64,000 bases of DNA from Moraxella catarrhalis (GCF_001632285.1 NZ_LWAH01000014.1:1127-65126); one strand, 5' to 3'. Positions 1-10,614 are shown, counted from the first letter of the stretch. Notes: generated from the letters alone by a model not told the origin. Numbers and translations: made by a program.

Positions 1-432
1 GCTTTTGGGCAAAGGCGATAATATTTAAAACCTATATAGCCTTTAGCATACTTTAGTTTAATTAATATTTTATTTATATTTACGAATGAAACAAATTTTG
101 ATTAAAGATAAGTTATTAAAGATAATAAAAACATAAAGCGATCAATTGACCAGTTTGGTTTGCCAAAGTATGTGGCTAACTATGATTTGGCTTGGGGATT
201 GTTGTGGTGTTTAGAATGGCTGCTTTAATCTGATAAAACTGTTTTGATTTATCGTGAAACTATATAAAAATATTGTTTTTGGCTGCCGTTTTTGGAAGAG
301 TGTTTAATTTTTGTGCTGTTTATTCTACCTGCTAATTACCCATAAAATCTGTGAAATTGATGGCGAAACATTGTCAGATAAGGTAGAATATTCTGTTATC
401 TGATTTTTATTTTCTTTTGATAAGCACTTTAT
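1..432. other. Gene-poor leader upstream of lepA
   Basis: AT-rich stretch with no convincing full gene. The first 21 bases can be read as six codons and a TAA stop in frame 1 and might be the tail of a gene outside the window, but that is too short to support. The rest presumably holds the lepA promoter. I found no hexamer pair with good spacing, only an AT-rich block near 261-270. Confidence 0.4.
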
Positions 433-2247
433 ATGACTGCAAAAAAACCAACTGATATTTCCCATATTCGTAATTTTTCTATTATTGCTCATATCGATCA
501 TGGTAAGAGTACTTTGGCCGACCGTTTTATTCAAGTTTGTGGTGGTTTGTCAGACCGTGAGATGCAAGCTCAAGTGCTAGATAGTATGGATATTGAGCGT
601 GAACGAGGAATCACGATCAAGGCACAATCGGTAACTTTGTACTATAATCATCCCAATGGCGAAACATATCAACTCAATTTTATTGATACACCCGGCCATG
701 TGGATTTTAGTTACGAAGTATCTCGTTCATTAGCGGCTTGTGAAGGTGCATTGCTTGTTGTTGATGCTGCTCAAGGTGTTGAGGCGCAAAGTGTTGCAAA
801 TTGTTATACAGCAGTAGAACAGGGGCTTGAGGTTTTACCTGTTTTAAATAAAATTGATTTACCCCAAGTTGAACCTGAGCGAGTGATTGAAGAGATTGAA
901 GATATCATTGGTATTGAGGCTGTGGAAGCACCGAGAGTATCTGCTAAAACTGGGGTTGGTATCGAAGAATTATTAGCAACATTGTGCGATGTTATTCCTG
1001 CTCCAAAAGGTAATCGTGAGGCACCGCTGCAGGCTTTGATTATTGATTCTTGGTTTGATAATTATTTGGGTGTCGTGTCATTGGTGCGTGTGCGTGAAGG
1101 TCAGGTATCCAAAGGCGATAAAATTTTTATTAAATCAACTGGTGAGACGCACATTGTGACCTCGGTTGGGGTTTTTACACCAAAATCACTAGAAACCGAT
1201 GTGCTACATGCAGGCGAAGTAGGTTTTGTCATTGCAGGGATTAAGGATATCCAAGGCGCTCCTGTGGGCGATACCATTACGCATGCCAAAACACCAGATG
1301 TAGAAAATATTCCAGGATTTCAAAAAGTTACGCCTCAAGTCTATGCAGGGATGTTCCCGATTGATTCCAGTGATTTTGAAAAATTTCGTGAGGCATTACA
1401 AAAGCTTCAAATTAATGATGCAGCACTATTTTTTGAGCCTGATACTTCTGAAGCACTTGGGTTTGGTTTTCGCTGTGGATTTTTGGGCATGCTGCACATG
1501 GAAATCATTCAAGAGCGGCTTGAGCGTGAATATGATCTTGATTTGATTACGACAGCACCATCGGTCATTTATGAAATTGTCAAGAAAAATGGTGATATTA
1601 TTTATGTAGATAACCCATCCAAACTACCTGATACAGGTGTCATTGCTGAGTTTCGTGAGCCGATCGCTCGTTGCCATATCTTGGTACCTCAAGAATATTT
1701 AGGCAATGTCATTACCTTGGCGATTGAGCGTCGAGGTGTGCAAGTGGATATGAAATTTATGGCACGGCAAGTACAGGTTATATTTGATATCCCAATGGGT
1801 GAGGTTGTGATGGATTTTTTTGATAAATTAAAATCTGCCAGCCGTGGTTTTGCATCGTTAGATTATGGTTTTGAGCGTTATGAAGCGGATAAATTGGTTC
1901 GTGTTGATGTGCTGATTAATGGCGAAAAGGTGGATGCATTGGCGATGATTTGCCATCAAGAACATGCACGCCGCCGTGGCAATCAGTTGGTTGAAAAAAT
2001 GAAAGAGTTGATTCCTCGCCAAATGTTTGATGTGGCCATTCAAGCAGCGATTGGCAGTCAAATCATTGCAAGAAGCACGGTTAAAGCCATGCGTAAAGAT
2101 GTCTTGGCAAAGTGCTATGGTGGCGATGTCAGCCGTAAGAAAAAATTGCTTGAAAAACAAAAAGCAGGTAAAAAACGCATGAAGCAAGTTGGCAGTGTTG
2201 AAATTCCCCAAGAGGCTTTCTTGGCAGTCTTGAAAGTTGACAGTTGA
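433..2247 (+). CDS. lepA: Elongation factor 4 (LepA), ribosomal GTPase
   Basis: Ribosome-associated translational GTPase that can back-translocate ribosomes. The N-terminal G domain shows the P-loop [10 protein letters not shown] (about residues 19-28), the switch region [14 protein letters not shown] and NKID. Domains II, III and V follow, and the basic LepA-specific C-terminal domain ends in the family-typical [16 protein letters not shown] stretch. At 604 aa it is close to the usual 597-600. The ATG start is preceded only by a weak purine stretch. lepB follows 57 bp later on the same strand, the common lepA-lepB order in Proteobacteria. Identification is certain by motif and architecture. 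Confidence 0.98.
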   Translation: MTAKKPTDISHIRNFSIIAHIDHGKSTLADRFIQVCGGLSDREMQAQVLDSMDIERERGITIKAQSVTLYYNHPNGETYQLNFIDTPGHVDFSYEVSRSLAACEGALLVVDAAQGVEAQSVANCYTAVEQGLEVLPVLNKIDLPQVEPERVIEEIEDIIGIEAVEAPRVSAKTGVGIEELLATLCDVIPAPKGNREAPLQALIIDSWFDNYLGVVSLVRVREGQVSKGDKIFIKSTGETHIVTSVGVFTPKSLETDVLHAGEVGFVIAGIKDIQGAPVGDTITHAKTPDVENIPGFQKVTPQVYAGMFPIDSSDFEKFREALQKLQINDAALFFEPDTSEALGFGFRCGFLGMLHMEIIQERLEREYDLDLITTAPSVIYEIVKKNGDIIYVDNPSKLPDTGVIAEFREPIARCHILVPQEYLGNVITLAIERRGVQVDMKFMARQVQVIFDIPMGEVVMDFFDKLKSASRGFASLDYGFERYEADKLVRVDVLINGEKVDALAMICHQEHARRRGNQLVEKMKELIPRQMFDVAIQAAIGSQIIARSTVKAMRKDVLAKCYGGDVSRKKKLLEKQKAGKKRMKQVGSVEIPQEAFLAVLKVDS

Positions 2248-2304
2248 ATAATTTTGATGCTGTGTCGCTGTATAAATTTGGTGCATTTGCCGTAGGAGAA
2301 TTTG

Positions 2305-3399
2305 GTGAATTTTGATATTAATTTAGTGATCGTACCGATAACTTTGGTGTTTTTGCTGATTTGGTTGGTGGATAAGCTTGTCTTAAAACAACATTTTGCC
2401 ATCAAGCATCATGCCAAAGAAGTTAAGTTTACTGAAACTCAACTTTCAATGCATAAACAAAAACTTGAGCTGGCTTTAGCAAATTATGGCATGCGTAGTG
2501 ATGCCCAAAGTTATACACCTGATGCTCATGCTCCAAGTGATTTGTATAGCGCCTATCAGGATTATCAGGCAAGCCGTGTCAAACTTGCTGCTTTGGTAGG
2601 CAATCCTCCCAATCATATTGCAGTTGTACGGTGGGCTTATGAATTTTTGCCCATTTTGTTGGCGATTGTGATTGTACGAGCATTTGTGATTGAGCCGTTT
2701 AATATCCCATCATCTTCTATGGTGCCAACTTTATACACAGGCGATTTTATTATTGTCAATAAAGCAGCTTATGGGCTTCGTTTGCCAATTATACATACTA
2801 AGATTTTGGATACAGGCAACCCCAAACGAGGCGATGTTGCTGTTTTTCGTTATCCTGTGAATGATAATATTTATTTTATAAAGCGAGTAATTGGCTTGCC
2901 TGGAGATACGGTAAGCTTTAATCGTGGGGTGTTGTCGATTAATGGTGAAAAGGTAGAAACGACGGCGGTGAATTATCAAATGCCAAGTGTGTTATTGGAT
3001 AAAATGTTGCCCAATATGATTCATGGTCAAACACTTAGCGATGCAGACCGAGCAGGTTTTGGGCGTCAAGAAGAATATTTGGCACGCTATCAAACTGAAA
3101 ATTTGGGCAACCATACTTATACTGTACGATATGTTATAAATTCAAACTCATCAGCAGAAGCACCATTTTTAATTGAGCACTCACCAGAGGTGGTTGATTC
3201 TCATGGAGAACAATGGTCAATTGTGATTCCTGAAGGTCAATTTTTTGTGATGGGTGATAACCGTGATCGTAGTGATGATGGTCGTTTTTGGGGTTTTGTG
3301 CCAGAATCTAATCTGTCGGGTAAGGCAACTTATATTTGGATGCATAAAGAGTCAGGTTTTAGATTACCAAGTTTTGGGCGTAATGGTACAATTGATTAA
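2305..3399 (+). CDS. lepB: Signal peptidase I
   Basis: Inner-membrane serine protease that removes signal peptides from exported proteins. An N-terminal TM segment (about residues 5-22) is followed by a cytoplasmic loop and a second TM (about 114-130). The catalytic serine lies in IPSSSMVPTL (about residue 138) and the catalytic lysine in YFIKRVIGLPGD. The C-terminal box MGDNRDRSDDGRFWGFVP is complete. I chose GTG at 2305, because AGGAG at 2294-2298 lies six bases before it; the TTG at 2302 would be only three bases from that site. The catalytic domain carries a family-typical insert of variable sequence. Lies between lepA and rnc. Confidence 0.97.
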   Translation: MNFDINLVIVPITLVFLLIWLVDKLVLKQHFAIKHHAKEVKFTETQLSMHKQKLELALANYGMRSDAQSYTPDAHAPSDLYSAYQDYQASRVKLAALVGNPPNHIAVVRWAYEFLPILLAIVIVRAFVIEPFNIPSSSMVPTLYTGDFIIVNKAAYGLRLPIIHTKILDTGNPKRGDVAVFRYPVNDNIYFIKRVIGLPGDTVSFNRGVLSINGEKVETTAVNYQMPSVLLDKMLPNMIHGQTLSDADRAGFGRQEEYLARYQTENLGNHTYTVRYVINSNSSAEAPFLIEHSPEVVDSHGEQWSIVIPEGQFFVMGDNRDRSDDGRFWGFVPESNLSGKATYIWMHKESGFRLPSFGRNGTID

Positions 3400-3413
3400 G
3401 ATTGGAGTATGTG

Positions 3414-4202
3414 GTGGCAAATAAATCACCAAAAACCATGAAGATGTCACAAAAGGTGACCAAAACTCCTGATCAGATGCCTTATTTTTCTGATTTTGAA
3501 CAAGGGTTGCCTGTGCTTTATGCTAAGCTTGGTTATACTTTTAAAGATGTGTCGCTACTTTGTCGTGCTTTAACCCATCGTTCTTATGATCCTAAAAAAA
3601 GCTATGAGCGTCTGGAGTTTTTGGGGGATGCACTGCTAAGCTCAATTATTACAAAAGCGTTATTTGCACAGTATCCTAAGCATGATGAAGGCAAGCTTAC
3701 ACGAATGCGAGCAGCTTTAGTACGCCAAGAAACCCTCGTGCAGATTGCTGACCACCTTGAATTGTCTCGGTATCTGATTTTGGGAGTTGGCGAGCGTAAA
3801 GGTGGGGGTCGCCACCGTGCATCAATTTTGGCGGATGCAGTCGAGGCACTCATTGCTGCTGTGTATTTGGATAATTTAAACAGCGATGGCGAAAATATTA
3901 TTCATCGTATGGTGATGGATTGGTACAAAGATCTGATTCAAGAGGTAGGTCAAGAACAGGTACTCAAAGATGCCAAATCTCGTCTACAGGAGCTACTTCA
4001 GGGCAATCGCTTACCATTACCAACTTATGAACTTATCCAAACTTTGGGTAGTGCGCCTAATCAAGTGTTTGTCGTTCGCTGCCATTGTACGGTTGTCGGC
4101 GTTGACCCCATTATCGAAACAGGTGCCAGCCGCCGTATTGCTGAACAAAAATGTGCCGAAAGAATGATTAATCAATTAAATAAATTATTGCCTAATAGTT
4201 AA
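3414..4202 (+). CDS. rnc: Ribonuclease III
   Basis: Endoribonuclease that cuts double-stranded RNA in rRNA precursors and some mRNAs. The signature LEFLGDALLS gives the metal-binding acidic residues, a second acidic set is in ADAVEALIAAVYLD, and a double-stranded RNA-binding domain fills the last 70 residues (DAKSRLQELLQ onward). The start is uncertain: TTG 3402, GTG 3411 and GTG 3414 are all in frame. GGAG at 3404-3407 is six bases before GTG 3414, so I chose that; the family core begins about 30 residues later. Only about 14 bp separate it from lepB, and era follows 45 bp on, the classic rnc-era arrangement. Confidence 0.96.
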   Translation: MANKSPKTMKMSQKVTKTPDQMPYFSDFEQGLPVLYAKLGYTFKDVSLLCRALTHRSYDPKKSYERLEFLGDALLSSIITKALFAQYPKHDEGKLTRMRAALVRQETLVQIADHLELSRYLILGVGERKGGGRHRASILADAVEALIAAVYLDNLNSDGENIIHRMVMDWYKDLIQEVGQEQVLKDAKSRLQELLQGNRLPLPTYELIQTLGSAPNQVFVVRCHCTVVGVDPIIETGASRRIAEQKCAERMINQLNKLLPNS

Positions 4203-4247
4203 GTTTGCTTTAAAGATATTAGCCAAAGTGCAATCATAAGGAAAAAT

Positions 4248-5243
4248 ATGTCTGATAATACCAAGACCCATAGCAATGAAGATACCATTTCGGCGTTTTT
4301 TGAGAATCGATCAACACCAAAAAATGAGTCTTTTAGGGCAGGGTTTGTTGCAATTGTTGGGCGTCCCAATGTTGGCAAATCAACGCTTATGAATCACATG
4401 CTTGGACAAAAGCTGTCGATTACTTCAAGAAAGCCACAGACAACCCGCCATCGTATTCATGGTATCTTGACAGATGAAGATAGGCAAATTGTGTTTGTTG
4501 ATACACCCGGAATTCACGGTAAAGAGGTGCGTGCTATCAATGAGCGAATGAATAAAGCTGCCATTTCTGCGTTAGCTGATGTGGATGTGGTGCTGTTTGT
4601 GGTTGATGGCATTCAATGGCGAGAAGATGATTTATTAACGCTTGAGAAGTTATCAGCGACCAATTTACCCGTTATCTTAGTCATTAATAAAGCAGATACC
4701 GTTAAAGACAAATCAAAACTTTTGCCTGTCATCGAAAGCTTTAGCGAAAGTTTTGATTTTGCAGATATCATCCCTGTTTCTGCACTTCGTCGCCATAATC
4801 TTGATCGATTACAGTCTGTCATTGGTGAGTATTTGCCAATCAGACCAGCCATTTTTGATGCTGAACAAATTACCGACCGCTCAGAGCGTTTTTTAGCATC
4901 AGAGATTATTCGAGAAAAAATCATGCGTATCTCTGGTGATGAAGTGCCTTATGATTTGACGGTACAAATTGATACCTTTAAAGATGAGCCTGCACATAAA
5001 GACCCAGAGACAGGAAAATGGCGTAAAGCGGTGACATTCATTGATGCGACAATTTTTGTAGAGCGTGCAGGTCAAAAATCAATTATCATTGGCGATAAAG
5101 GGGCAAAAATCAAACAAGTTGGTATTGATGCCCGTAAAGATATGGAAGTGTTATTTGACCGAAAAATTATGCTGACTTTATGGGTAAAAGTTAAGCGTGG
5201 TTGGAGTGATGATGAGCGCGCCCTCAATAGTTTGGGTTATTAA
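4248..5243 (+). CDS. era: GTPase Era
   Basis: Essential GTPase that binds 16S rRNA near its 3' end and assists 30S assembly. G1 is GRPNVGKST (about residues 38-46), followed by the TTRHRIHGI switch region, DTPG and NKAD. The C-terminal KH domain contains the KSIIIGDKGAKIKQVG loop. At 331 aa it is about 30 residues longer than E. coli Era; the extra part is a polar N-terminal extension before the G domain. AAGGA upstream of ATG 4248 supports the start. It sits between rnc and recO as in many gammaproteobacteria. Confidence 0.97.
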   Translation: MSDNTKTHSNEDTISAFFENRSTPKNESFRAGFVAIVGRPNVGKSTLMNHMLGQKLSITSRKPQTTRHRIHGILTDEDRQIVFVDTPGIHGKEVRAINERMNKAAISALADVDVVLFVVDGIQWREDDLLTLEKLSATNLPVILVINKADTVKDKSKLLPVIESFSESFDFADIIPVSALRRHNLDRLQSVIGEYLPIRPAIFDAEQITDRSERFLASEIIREKIMRISGDEVPYDLTVQIDTFKDEPAHKDPETGKWRKAVTFIDATIFVERAGQKSIIIGDKGAKIKQVGIDARKDMEVLFDRKIMLTLWVKVKRGWSDDERALNSLGY

Positions 5244-5266
5244 GTCAAATATTTTGAGATACATTC

Positions 5267-6076
5267 ATGCGTGCCACTGCACTTAATGGCTATCTGCTTC
5301 ATCAGCGTCCTTATCAAGAAAAGCGGGCAATTTATCAATTCTTTTCGTATGAAAAGGGCGTGGTACATGGTATCGGTGGGCGTGGCATGCCTTTGTTTAC
5401 GCCCATTTGGCTTATGTCAAGTGGTACAAAGTCATTAAAAAGCTTTGGTCAAATCAGCTTGGGATTTTCAGATGAATTTGTGCGGCAACTAACAGCACAG
5501 TCAAACGAAGCGGCTTATCATCCAGCAAGTTATGGTTTGATGACAGGGCGAGTGCAGTATGCACTGTTATATATGAATGAGATACTTGATAAGCTACTTG
5601 CCACCGAAAGTCCTTGTCCTAAGCTGTGGCAAGTTTATCATACCAATATGACCAAACTTCATGCATTGGATCGGTTATCGCTGATGGCAGTAGATAAGAT
5701 GCAGGCAATGAAGCTTTACTTACGCAGCTTTGAAAGAGGACTGTTTTCAGAGCTTGGGGTTATGATGGATTTTTGTGTTGATGGGCATGGTGTGCCCATC
5801 AATGCCGATGCCATGTATTGCTTTATACCTCAAATGGGTTTTATGTTAGCACATCTTGTACGGACGCAAATTGACCCTAAGATTCGGTTTGATGGCGTAT
5901 GTTATACAGGCTCACAAATTTTACAGATGGGTGCTGCAATGGAAGAACCAGAACTTGCTTTGGAGTTTTTGGATCAATTTAGCCAAATCCAAAAGGCAGT
6001 TTTGGATAATTTATTGAACCATCAGCCCTTACATAGTCGCACATTATGGCAACAAAGTATCCAATATTTGCAATAG
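5267..6076 (+). CDS. recO: DNA repair protein RecO
   Basis: RecF-pathway mediator that anneals ssDNA and helps load RecA. The N-terminal OB-fold shows the family pattern LNGYLLHQRPYQEKRAIYQFF followed by GVVHGIGGRG. An all-helical C-terminal region ends the protein. Length 269 aa is close to the 240-270 norm. The usual C-terminal zinc cysteines are not evident, as in E. coli RecO. It lies 23 bp after era and 22 bp before pdxJ, the conserved era-recO-pdxJ order, so co-transcription is likely. Confidence 0.92.
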   Translation: MRATALNGYLLHQRPYQEKRAIYQFFSYEKGVVHGIGGRGMPLFTPIWLMSSGTKSLKSFGQISLGFSDEFVRQLTAQSNEAAYHPASYGLMTGRVQYALLYMNEILDKLLATESPCPKLWQVYHTNMTKLHALDRLSLMAVDKMQAMKLYLRSFERGLFSELGVMMDFCVDGHGVPINADAMYCFIPQMGFMLAHLVRTQIDPKIRFDGVCYTGSQILQMGAAMEEPELALEFLDQFSQIQKAVLDNLLNHQPLHSRTLWQQSIQYLQ

Positions 6077-6101
6077 CGATTTAACTACATTAAGGAATAT
6101 G

Positions 6102-6851
6102 ATGAATATACCATTATTAGGTGTCAATATCGATCACATTGCCACATTACGAAATGCACGAGGTGTCGGCTATCCTTGCCCCATTAAAGGAGCGCTGATT
6201 TGTGAGCAAGCGGGCGCATCAGGGATTACCTTGCATTTGCGAGAAGATCGTCGACATATTCAAGATGAAGATGTTTATGAATTGATTGGGCAATTGACAA
6301 CACGCATGAATCTTGAGATGGCAGTCACTGATGAGATGCTAAATATTGCCCTAAAGGTACGACCAGCATGGGTGTGTTTAGTACCAGAAAAACGCCAAGA
6401 GCTGACTACAGAAGGTGGGCTTGATATCGCCAATTTATCAAATATTCAAGCATTTATACACAGTCTTCAGCAGGCGGATATTAAGGTTTCTTTATTCATC
6501 GATCCAGATCCGCATCAAATTGATGCTGCAATTGCTTTGGGTGCTGATGCGATTGAACTGCATACGGGAGCTTATGCTCAAGCGACTTTACAAAATAATC
6601 AAAAGCTTGTTGATAAAGAGCTTGACCGTATTCAAAAAGCCGTTGCAATGGCACAAAAAAAATCATCATTATTGATTAATGCAGGTCATGGTTTGACGCG
6701 TGATAATGTTGCAGCGATTGCCCAAATTGATGGTATTCATGAGCTGAATATCGGGCATGCATTGATTTCAGATGCGATATTTATGGGGCTTGATAATGCA
6801 GTCAAGGCAATGAAAATGGCTTTTGTTCAAGATAAAACGACCAATCATTGA
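6102..6851 (+). CDS. pdxJ: Pyridoxine 5'-phosphate synthase
   Basis: Condenses 1-deoxyxylulose 5-phosphate with 3-amino-2-oxopropyl phosphate to form pyridoxine 5'-phosphate, the last ring-forming step of de novo vitamin B6 synthesis. The TIM-barrel opens with GVNIDHIATLRNARG, followed by HLREDRRHI and, near the end, the phosphate-binding INAGHGLT and ELNIGHALIS. Two ATGs are adjacent (6099, 6102). The AAGGA at 6092-6096 is better spaced from the second. It is the last gene of the lepA-lepB-rnc-era-recO-pdxJ run; no strong terminator was found after it. Confidence 0.97.
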   Translation: MNIPLLGVNIDHIATLRNARGVGYPCPIKGALICEQAGASGITLHLREDRRHIQDEDVYELIGQLTTRMNLEMAVTDEMLNIALKVRPAWVCLVPEKRQELTTEGGLDIANLSNIQAFIHSLQQADIKVSLFIDPDPHQIDAAIALGADAIELHTGAYAQATLQNNQKLVDKELDRIQKAVAMAQKKSSLLINAGHGLTRDNVAAIAQIDGIHELNIGHALISDAIFMGLDNAVKAMKMAFVQDKTTNH

Positions 6852-7028
6852 TGCGTTAGAAAGAAAATCGTAAATAATGATGACTATTGTGTAATATTAT
6901 GTATTTTTGTTCAAAAAAAGGTTGTAAAAAAATTCATTTACCATTAAGCTAAGCCCACAAGCCAAAATGAATACCTATTGGTTTGACTCATTAGTCACTA
7001 AGAATCTGCAAAATTTTGTAACAGATTA

Positions 7029-7058
7029 TTGGCAGGTCTTGGATCGCTATGCTAAAAT
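7029..7058 (+). promoter_or_regulatory. Predicted promoter of ompCD
   Basis: TTGGCA at 7029-7034, an 18-bp spacer and TAAAAT at 7053-7058, with TGC directly before the -10 (extended -10). A strong vegetative-type promoter about 45 bp before the ompCD start, in keeping with an abundant porin. Confidence 0.6.
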
Positions 7059-7102
7059 AGGTGCGGTAATCTTGAAAAACCAACCATTCCTTGGAGGAAT
7101 TT

Positions 7103-8464
7103 ATGAAATTTAATAAAATCGCTCTTGCGGTCATCGCAGCCGTTGCAGCTCCAGTTGCAGCTCCAGTTGCTGCTCAAGCTGGTGTGACAGTCAGCCCACT
7201 ACTACTTGGCTATCATTACACTGACGAAGCCCACAATGATCAACGCAAAATCTTACGCACTGGCAAGAAGCTAGAGCTAGATGCTACTAATGCACCTGCA
7301 CCAGCTAATGGCGGTGTCGCACTGGACAGTGAGCTATGGACTGGTGCTGCGATTGGTATCGAACTTACGCCATCAACTCAGTTCCAAGTTGAATATGGTA
7401 TCTCTAACCGTGATGCAAAATCTTCAGACAAATCTGCACATCGCTTTGATGCTGAGCAAGAAACCATCAGCGGTAACTTTTTGATTGGTACTGAGCAGTT
7501 CAGCGGCTACAATCCAACAAATAAATTCAAGCCCTATGTCTTGGTTGGTGCAGGTCAATCTAAAATTAAAGTAAATGCAATTGATGGTTATACAGCAGAA
7601 GTAGCCAATGGGCAAAACATTGCAAAAGATCAAGCTGTAAAAGCAGGTCAAGAAGTTGCTGAGTCTAAAGACACCATCGGTAACTTAGGTCTTGGTGCTC
7701 GCTACTTAGTCAATGATGCCCTTGCACTTCGTGGTGAAGCCCGTGCTATCCATAATTTTGATAACAAATGGTGGGAAGGCTTGGCGTTGGCTGGTTTAGA
7801 GGTAACCTTGGGTGGTCGTTTGGCACCTGCAGTACCAGTAGCACCAGTAGCAGAACCTGTTGCTGAACCAGTTGTTGCTCCAGCACCCGTGATTCTTCCT
7901 AAACCAGAACCTGAGCCTGTCATTGAGGAAGCACCAGCTGTAATTGAAGATATTGTTGTTGATTCAGACGGAGATGGTGTGCCTGATCATCTGGATGCCT
8001 GCCCAGGAACTCCAGTAAACACTGTTGTTGATCCACGCGGTTGCCCAGTACAGGTTAATTTGGTAGAAGAGCTTCGCCAAGAGTTGCGTGTATTCTTTGA
8101 TTATGATAAATCAATCATCAAACCACAATACCGTGAAGAAGTTGCTAAGGTTGCTGCGCAAATGCGTGAATTCCCAAATGCAACTGCAACCATTGAAGGT
8201 CACGCATCACGCGATTCAGCACGCTCAAGTGCACGCTACAACCAGCGTCTATCTGAAGCTCGTGCTAATGCTGTTAAATCAATGCTATCTAACGAATTTG
8301 GTATCGCTCCAAACCGCCTAAATGCAGTTGGTTATGGCTTTGATCGTCCTATCGCTCCAAATACTACTGCTGAAGGTAAAGCGATGAACCGTCGTGTAGA
8401 AGCAGTAATCACTGGTAGCAAAACAACGACTGTTGATCAAACCAAAGATATGATTGTTCAATAA
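7103..8464 (+). CDS. ompCD: OmpA-family outer membrane protein (OMP CD)
   Basis: Abundant outer-membrane protein; in M. catarrhalis, OMP CD is a known adhesin and vaccine candidate (established knowledge). A signal peptide ends at AQA/GVTV and contains a duplicated in-frame 12-bp unit encoding APVA. An N-terminal beta-barrel (about 28-235) follows, then a proline/valine/alanine-rich hinge (about 236-285), a calcium-type DSDGDGVPDHLDACPGTP segment with two cysteines, and a C-terminal OmpA peptidoglycan-binding domain with FDYDKSIIKP and IEGHASRDS. ATG 7103 is preceded by GGAGGA; the upstream in-frame TTG at 7091 overlaps that site and is rejected. Length is 453 aa. Monocistronic: own promoter and a strong terminator. 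Confidence 0.96.
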   Translation: MKFNKIALAVIAAVAAPVAAPVAAQAGVTVSPLLLGYHYTDEAHNDQRKILRTGKKLELDATNAPAPANGGVALDSELWTGAAIGIELTPSTQFQVEYGISNRDAKSSDKSAHRFDAEQETISGNFLIGTEQFSGYNPTNKFKPYVLVGAGQSKIKVNAIDGYTAEVANGQNIAKDQAVKAGQEVAESKDTIGNLGLGARYLVNDALALRGEARAIHNFDNKWWEGLALAGLEVTLGGRLAPAVPVAPVAEPVAEPVVAPAPVILPKPEPEPVIEEAPAVIEDIVVDSDGDGVPDHLDACPGTPVNTVVDPRGCPVQVNLVEELRQELRVFFDYDKSIIKPQYREEVAKVAAQMREFPNATATIEGHASRDSARSSARYNQRLSEARANAVKSMLSNEFGIAPNRLNAVGYGFDRPIAPNTTAEGKAMNRRVEAVITGSKTTTVDQTKDMIVQ

Positions 8465-8513
8465 TTGCACATGAGTATTTGGTAATCAGCTTGAATTCTC
8501 AAGCCTTATCGAT

Positions 8514-8542
8514 AAAAAAGCCACCTTTTTGGTGGCTTTTTT
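8514..8542 (+). terminator. Terminator after ompCD
   Basis: A perfect stem AAAAAAGCCACC / GGTGGCTTTTTT with a five-T loop and a run of six Ts. A strong intrinsic terminator 50 bp after the ompCD stop. Confidence 0.92.
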
Positions 8543-8719
8543 ATTTGGTGTAAATTTTTGGTTCAGTTAGACTGATTTATGTTATAATAAGCGGTTTTCT
8601 TAGCTTTTGAATAAATCAGATGAGTTAAGCCAACTGACTGATTTTATCAATTGAGTTATTTTTAAGCCTTTTATCAGTTCGGGCATATCGCACGACTATT
8701 AATCTTTATATGAGTATTT

Positions 8720-10564
8720 ATGGCAGACGACATTAAGCATTTACGCAATATTGCAATCATCGCTCACGTTGACCACGGTAAAACTACCTTAGTTGATAAA
8801 CTTTTACAGCAATCAGGCGCTTTGGGTGAGCGTTCTGGTGAAATCGAACGCGTGATGGACTCAAATGCCCTTGAGTCTGAACGAGGGATTACGATTCTGG
8901 CAAAAAATACCGCCATTCGATGGACTGATAAGCGTACTAACACTGAGTATCGTATCAATATCGTTGATACCCCAGGGCATGCCGATTTTGGTGGCGAGGT
9001 TGAGCGTGTCATGTCGATGGTTGACTGTGTATTATTATTGGTGGATTCTCAAGAAGGTCCCATGCCACAAACACGATTTGTGACTCAAAAAGCATTTGCT
9101 CGTGGACTTAAACCGATTGTTGTCATTAACAAAATTGACAAGCCAGCCGCTCGTGCAGATTGGGTAATTGACCAAGTCTTTGATTTGTTTGACAGTTTAG
9201 ATGCGACTGATGAGCAGTTAGATTTTCCTATTGTCTATGCATCGGGTATTAATGGGATTGCAGGACTTGAACCAGATAATCTTGCTGATGATATGACGCC
9301 ACTATTTGAGACGATTGTTGATATCGTTGAGCCTCCTAAGGTGGATGTCGACGGTCCATTTCAAATGCAAATATCAAGCCTTGACTACAATAGCTTTGTT
9401 GGGGTGATTGGGGTTGGTCGTATTCAAAGAGGCTCTGTAAAAACAAATACGCCCGTTGCAATCATTGATAAAGATGGCAATAAACGCAATGGACGAATTT
9501 TAAAAATTATGGGCTACCATGGTCTTGAGCGTGTTGATGTTGAATCGGCTCAGGCAGGAGACATTATCTGTATTACAGGTATTGATTCTTTGAACATCTC
9601 TGATACGATTTGTGACCCACAACATGTTGAAGCCCTGACAGCACTGTCTGTTGATGAGCCGACGGTCTCGATGACTTTTCAGGTTAACGACTCACCATTT
9701 GCTGGCAAAGAAGGTAAGTTTGTAACTTCTCGTAATATCCGTGAACGCCTTGACCGTGAATTGATTCATAATGTTGCACTGCGTGTTGAAGATACAGACA
9801 GCCCTGAAAAATTTAAAGTTTCAGGTCGTGGCGAGTTACATTTGTCGGTATTGATTGAAAATATGCGTCGTGAAGGTTTTGAGCTTGGCGTATCACGCCC
9901 GCAAGTCATCATGAAAGAGATTGATGGCGTCATGTGTGAACCGTATGAAAATGTTACTTTTGATGTTGAGGAACAGCATCAAGGAGCAGTCATGCAGGAG
10001 ATGGGCAACCGTAAAGGTGAGCTGACGAATATGGAGGTTGACGGCAAAGGTCGTATTCGTATTGAAGCTACTGTGCCTTCTCGTGGCTTAATTGGTTTTC
10101 GTTCGGCGTTTTTGACCATGACTTCAGGCACAGGTATTATGACTTCCAGCTTTAGCCACTATGGCCCTGCCAAAGATGGTACGGTAGCCAAGCGTCAAAA
10201 TGGTGTGCTGGTATCAATGGTAACAGGTACCTGTTTGGCTTATGCTTTATTTAGCCTACAAGAGCGTGGTCGTTTGTTTGCTAAGCCACAGCTTGAAGTG
10301 TATGAAGGCATGATTATTGGCATTAATTCTCGTTCAGATGACATGGTGGTAAACCCGACCAAGGCCAAGCAATTGACTAATATTCGAGCGTCAGGCTCTG
10401 ATGATGCGATTATTTTAACCCCAGCGCTGGATTATACACTTGAGCAGGCACTTGAGTTTATCGAAGATGATGAATTGGTTGAGGTGACACCTAAATCGAT
10501 CCGTATCCGCAAGCGGTATTTGACTGAAAATGAGCGTAAGCGTTTTGGTCGTAAAAAAGATTGA
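8720..10564 (+). CDS. typA: GTP-binding protein TypA/BipA
   Basis: Ribosome-binding GTPase that assists 50S assembly at low temperature and under stress. G-domain motifs are IAHVDHGKTT (about residues 14-23), [16 protein letters not shown] and NKIDK. EF-G-like domains II, III and V and the TypA-specific C-terminal domain follow; the end is rich in basic residues (FGRKK). At 614 aa it is full length (usual 605-615). The 255-bp gap upstream holds the ompCD terminator and presumably the typA promoter. Convergent with glmU across a symmetrical hairpin. Confidence 0.97.
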   Translation: MADDIKHLRNIAIIAHVDHGKTTLVDKLLQQSGALGERSGEIERVMDSNALESERGITILAKNTAIRWTDKRTNTEYRINIVDTPGHADFGGEVERVMSMVDCVLLLVDSQEGPMPQTRFVTQKAFARGLKPIVVINKIDKPAARADWVIDQVFDLFDSLDATDEQLDFPIVYASGINGIAGLEPDNLADDMTPLFETIVDIVEPPKVDVDGPFQMQISSLDYNSFVGVIGVGRIQRGSVKTNTPVAIIDKDGNKRNGRILKIMGYHGLERVDVESAQAGDIICITGIDSLNISDTICDPQHVEALTALSVDEPTVSMTFQVNDSPFAGKEGKFVTSRNIRERLDRELIHNVALRVEDTDSPEKFKVSGRGELHLSVLIENMRREGFELGVSRPQVIMKEIDGVMCEPYENVTFDVEEQHQGAVMQEMGNRKGELTNMEVDGKGRIRIEATVPSRGLIGFRSAFLTMTSGTGIMTSSFSHYGPAKDGTVAKRQNGVLVSMVTGTCLAYALFSLQERGRLFAKPQLEVYEGMIIGINSRSDDMVVNPTKAKQLTNIRASGSDDAIILTPALDYTLEQALEFIEDDELVEVTPKSIRIRKRYLTENERKRFGRKKD

Positions 10565-10614
10565 TAATTTGGTGAATTTTCATCATATTTAAGTCATTTT
10601 ATAAAGACAATTTT

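Noticed and set aside
1858..2286. Minus-strand ORF of 142 aa opposite lepA
   Set aside because: Shadow of the highly conserved lepA 3' end, without binding site or recognisable domain.
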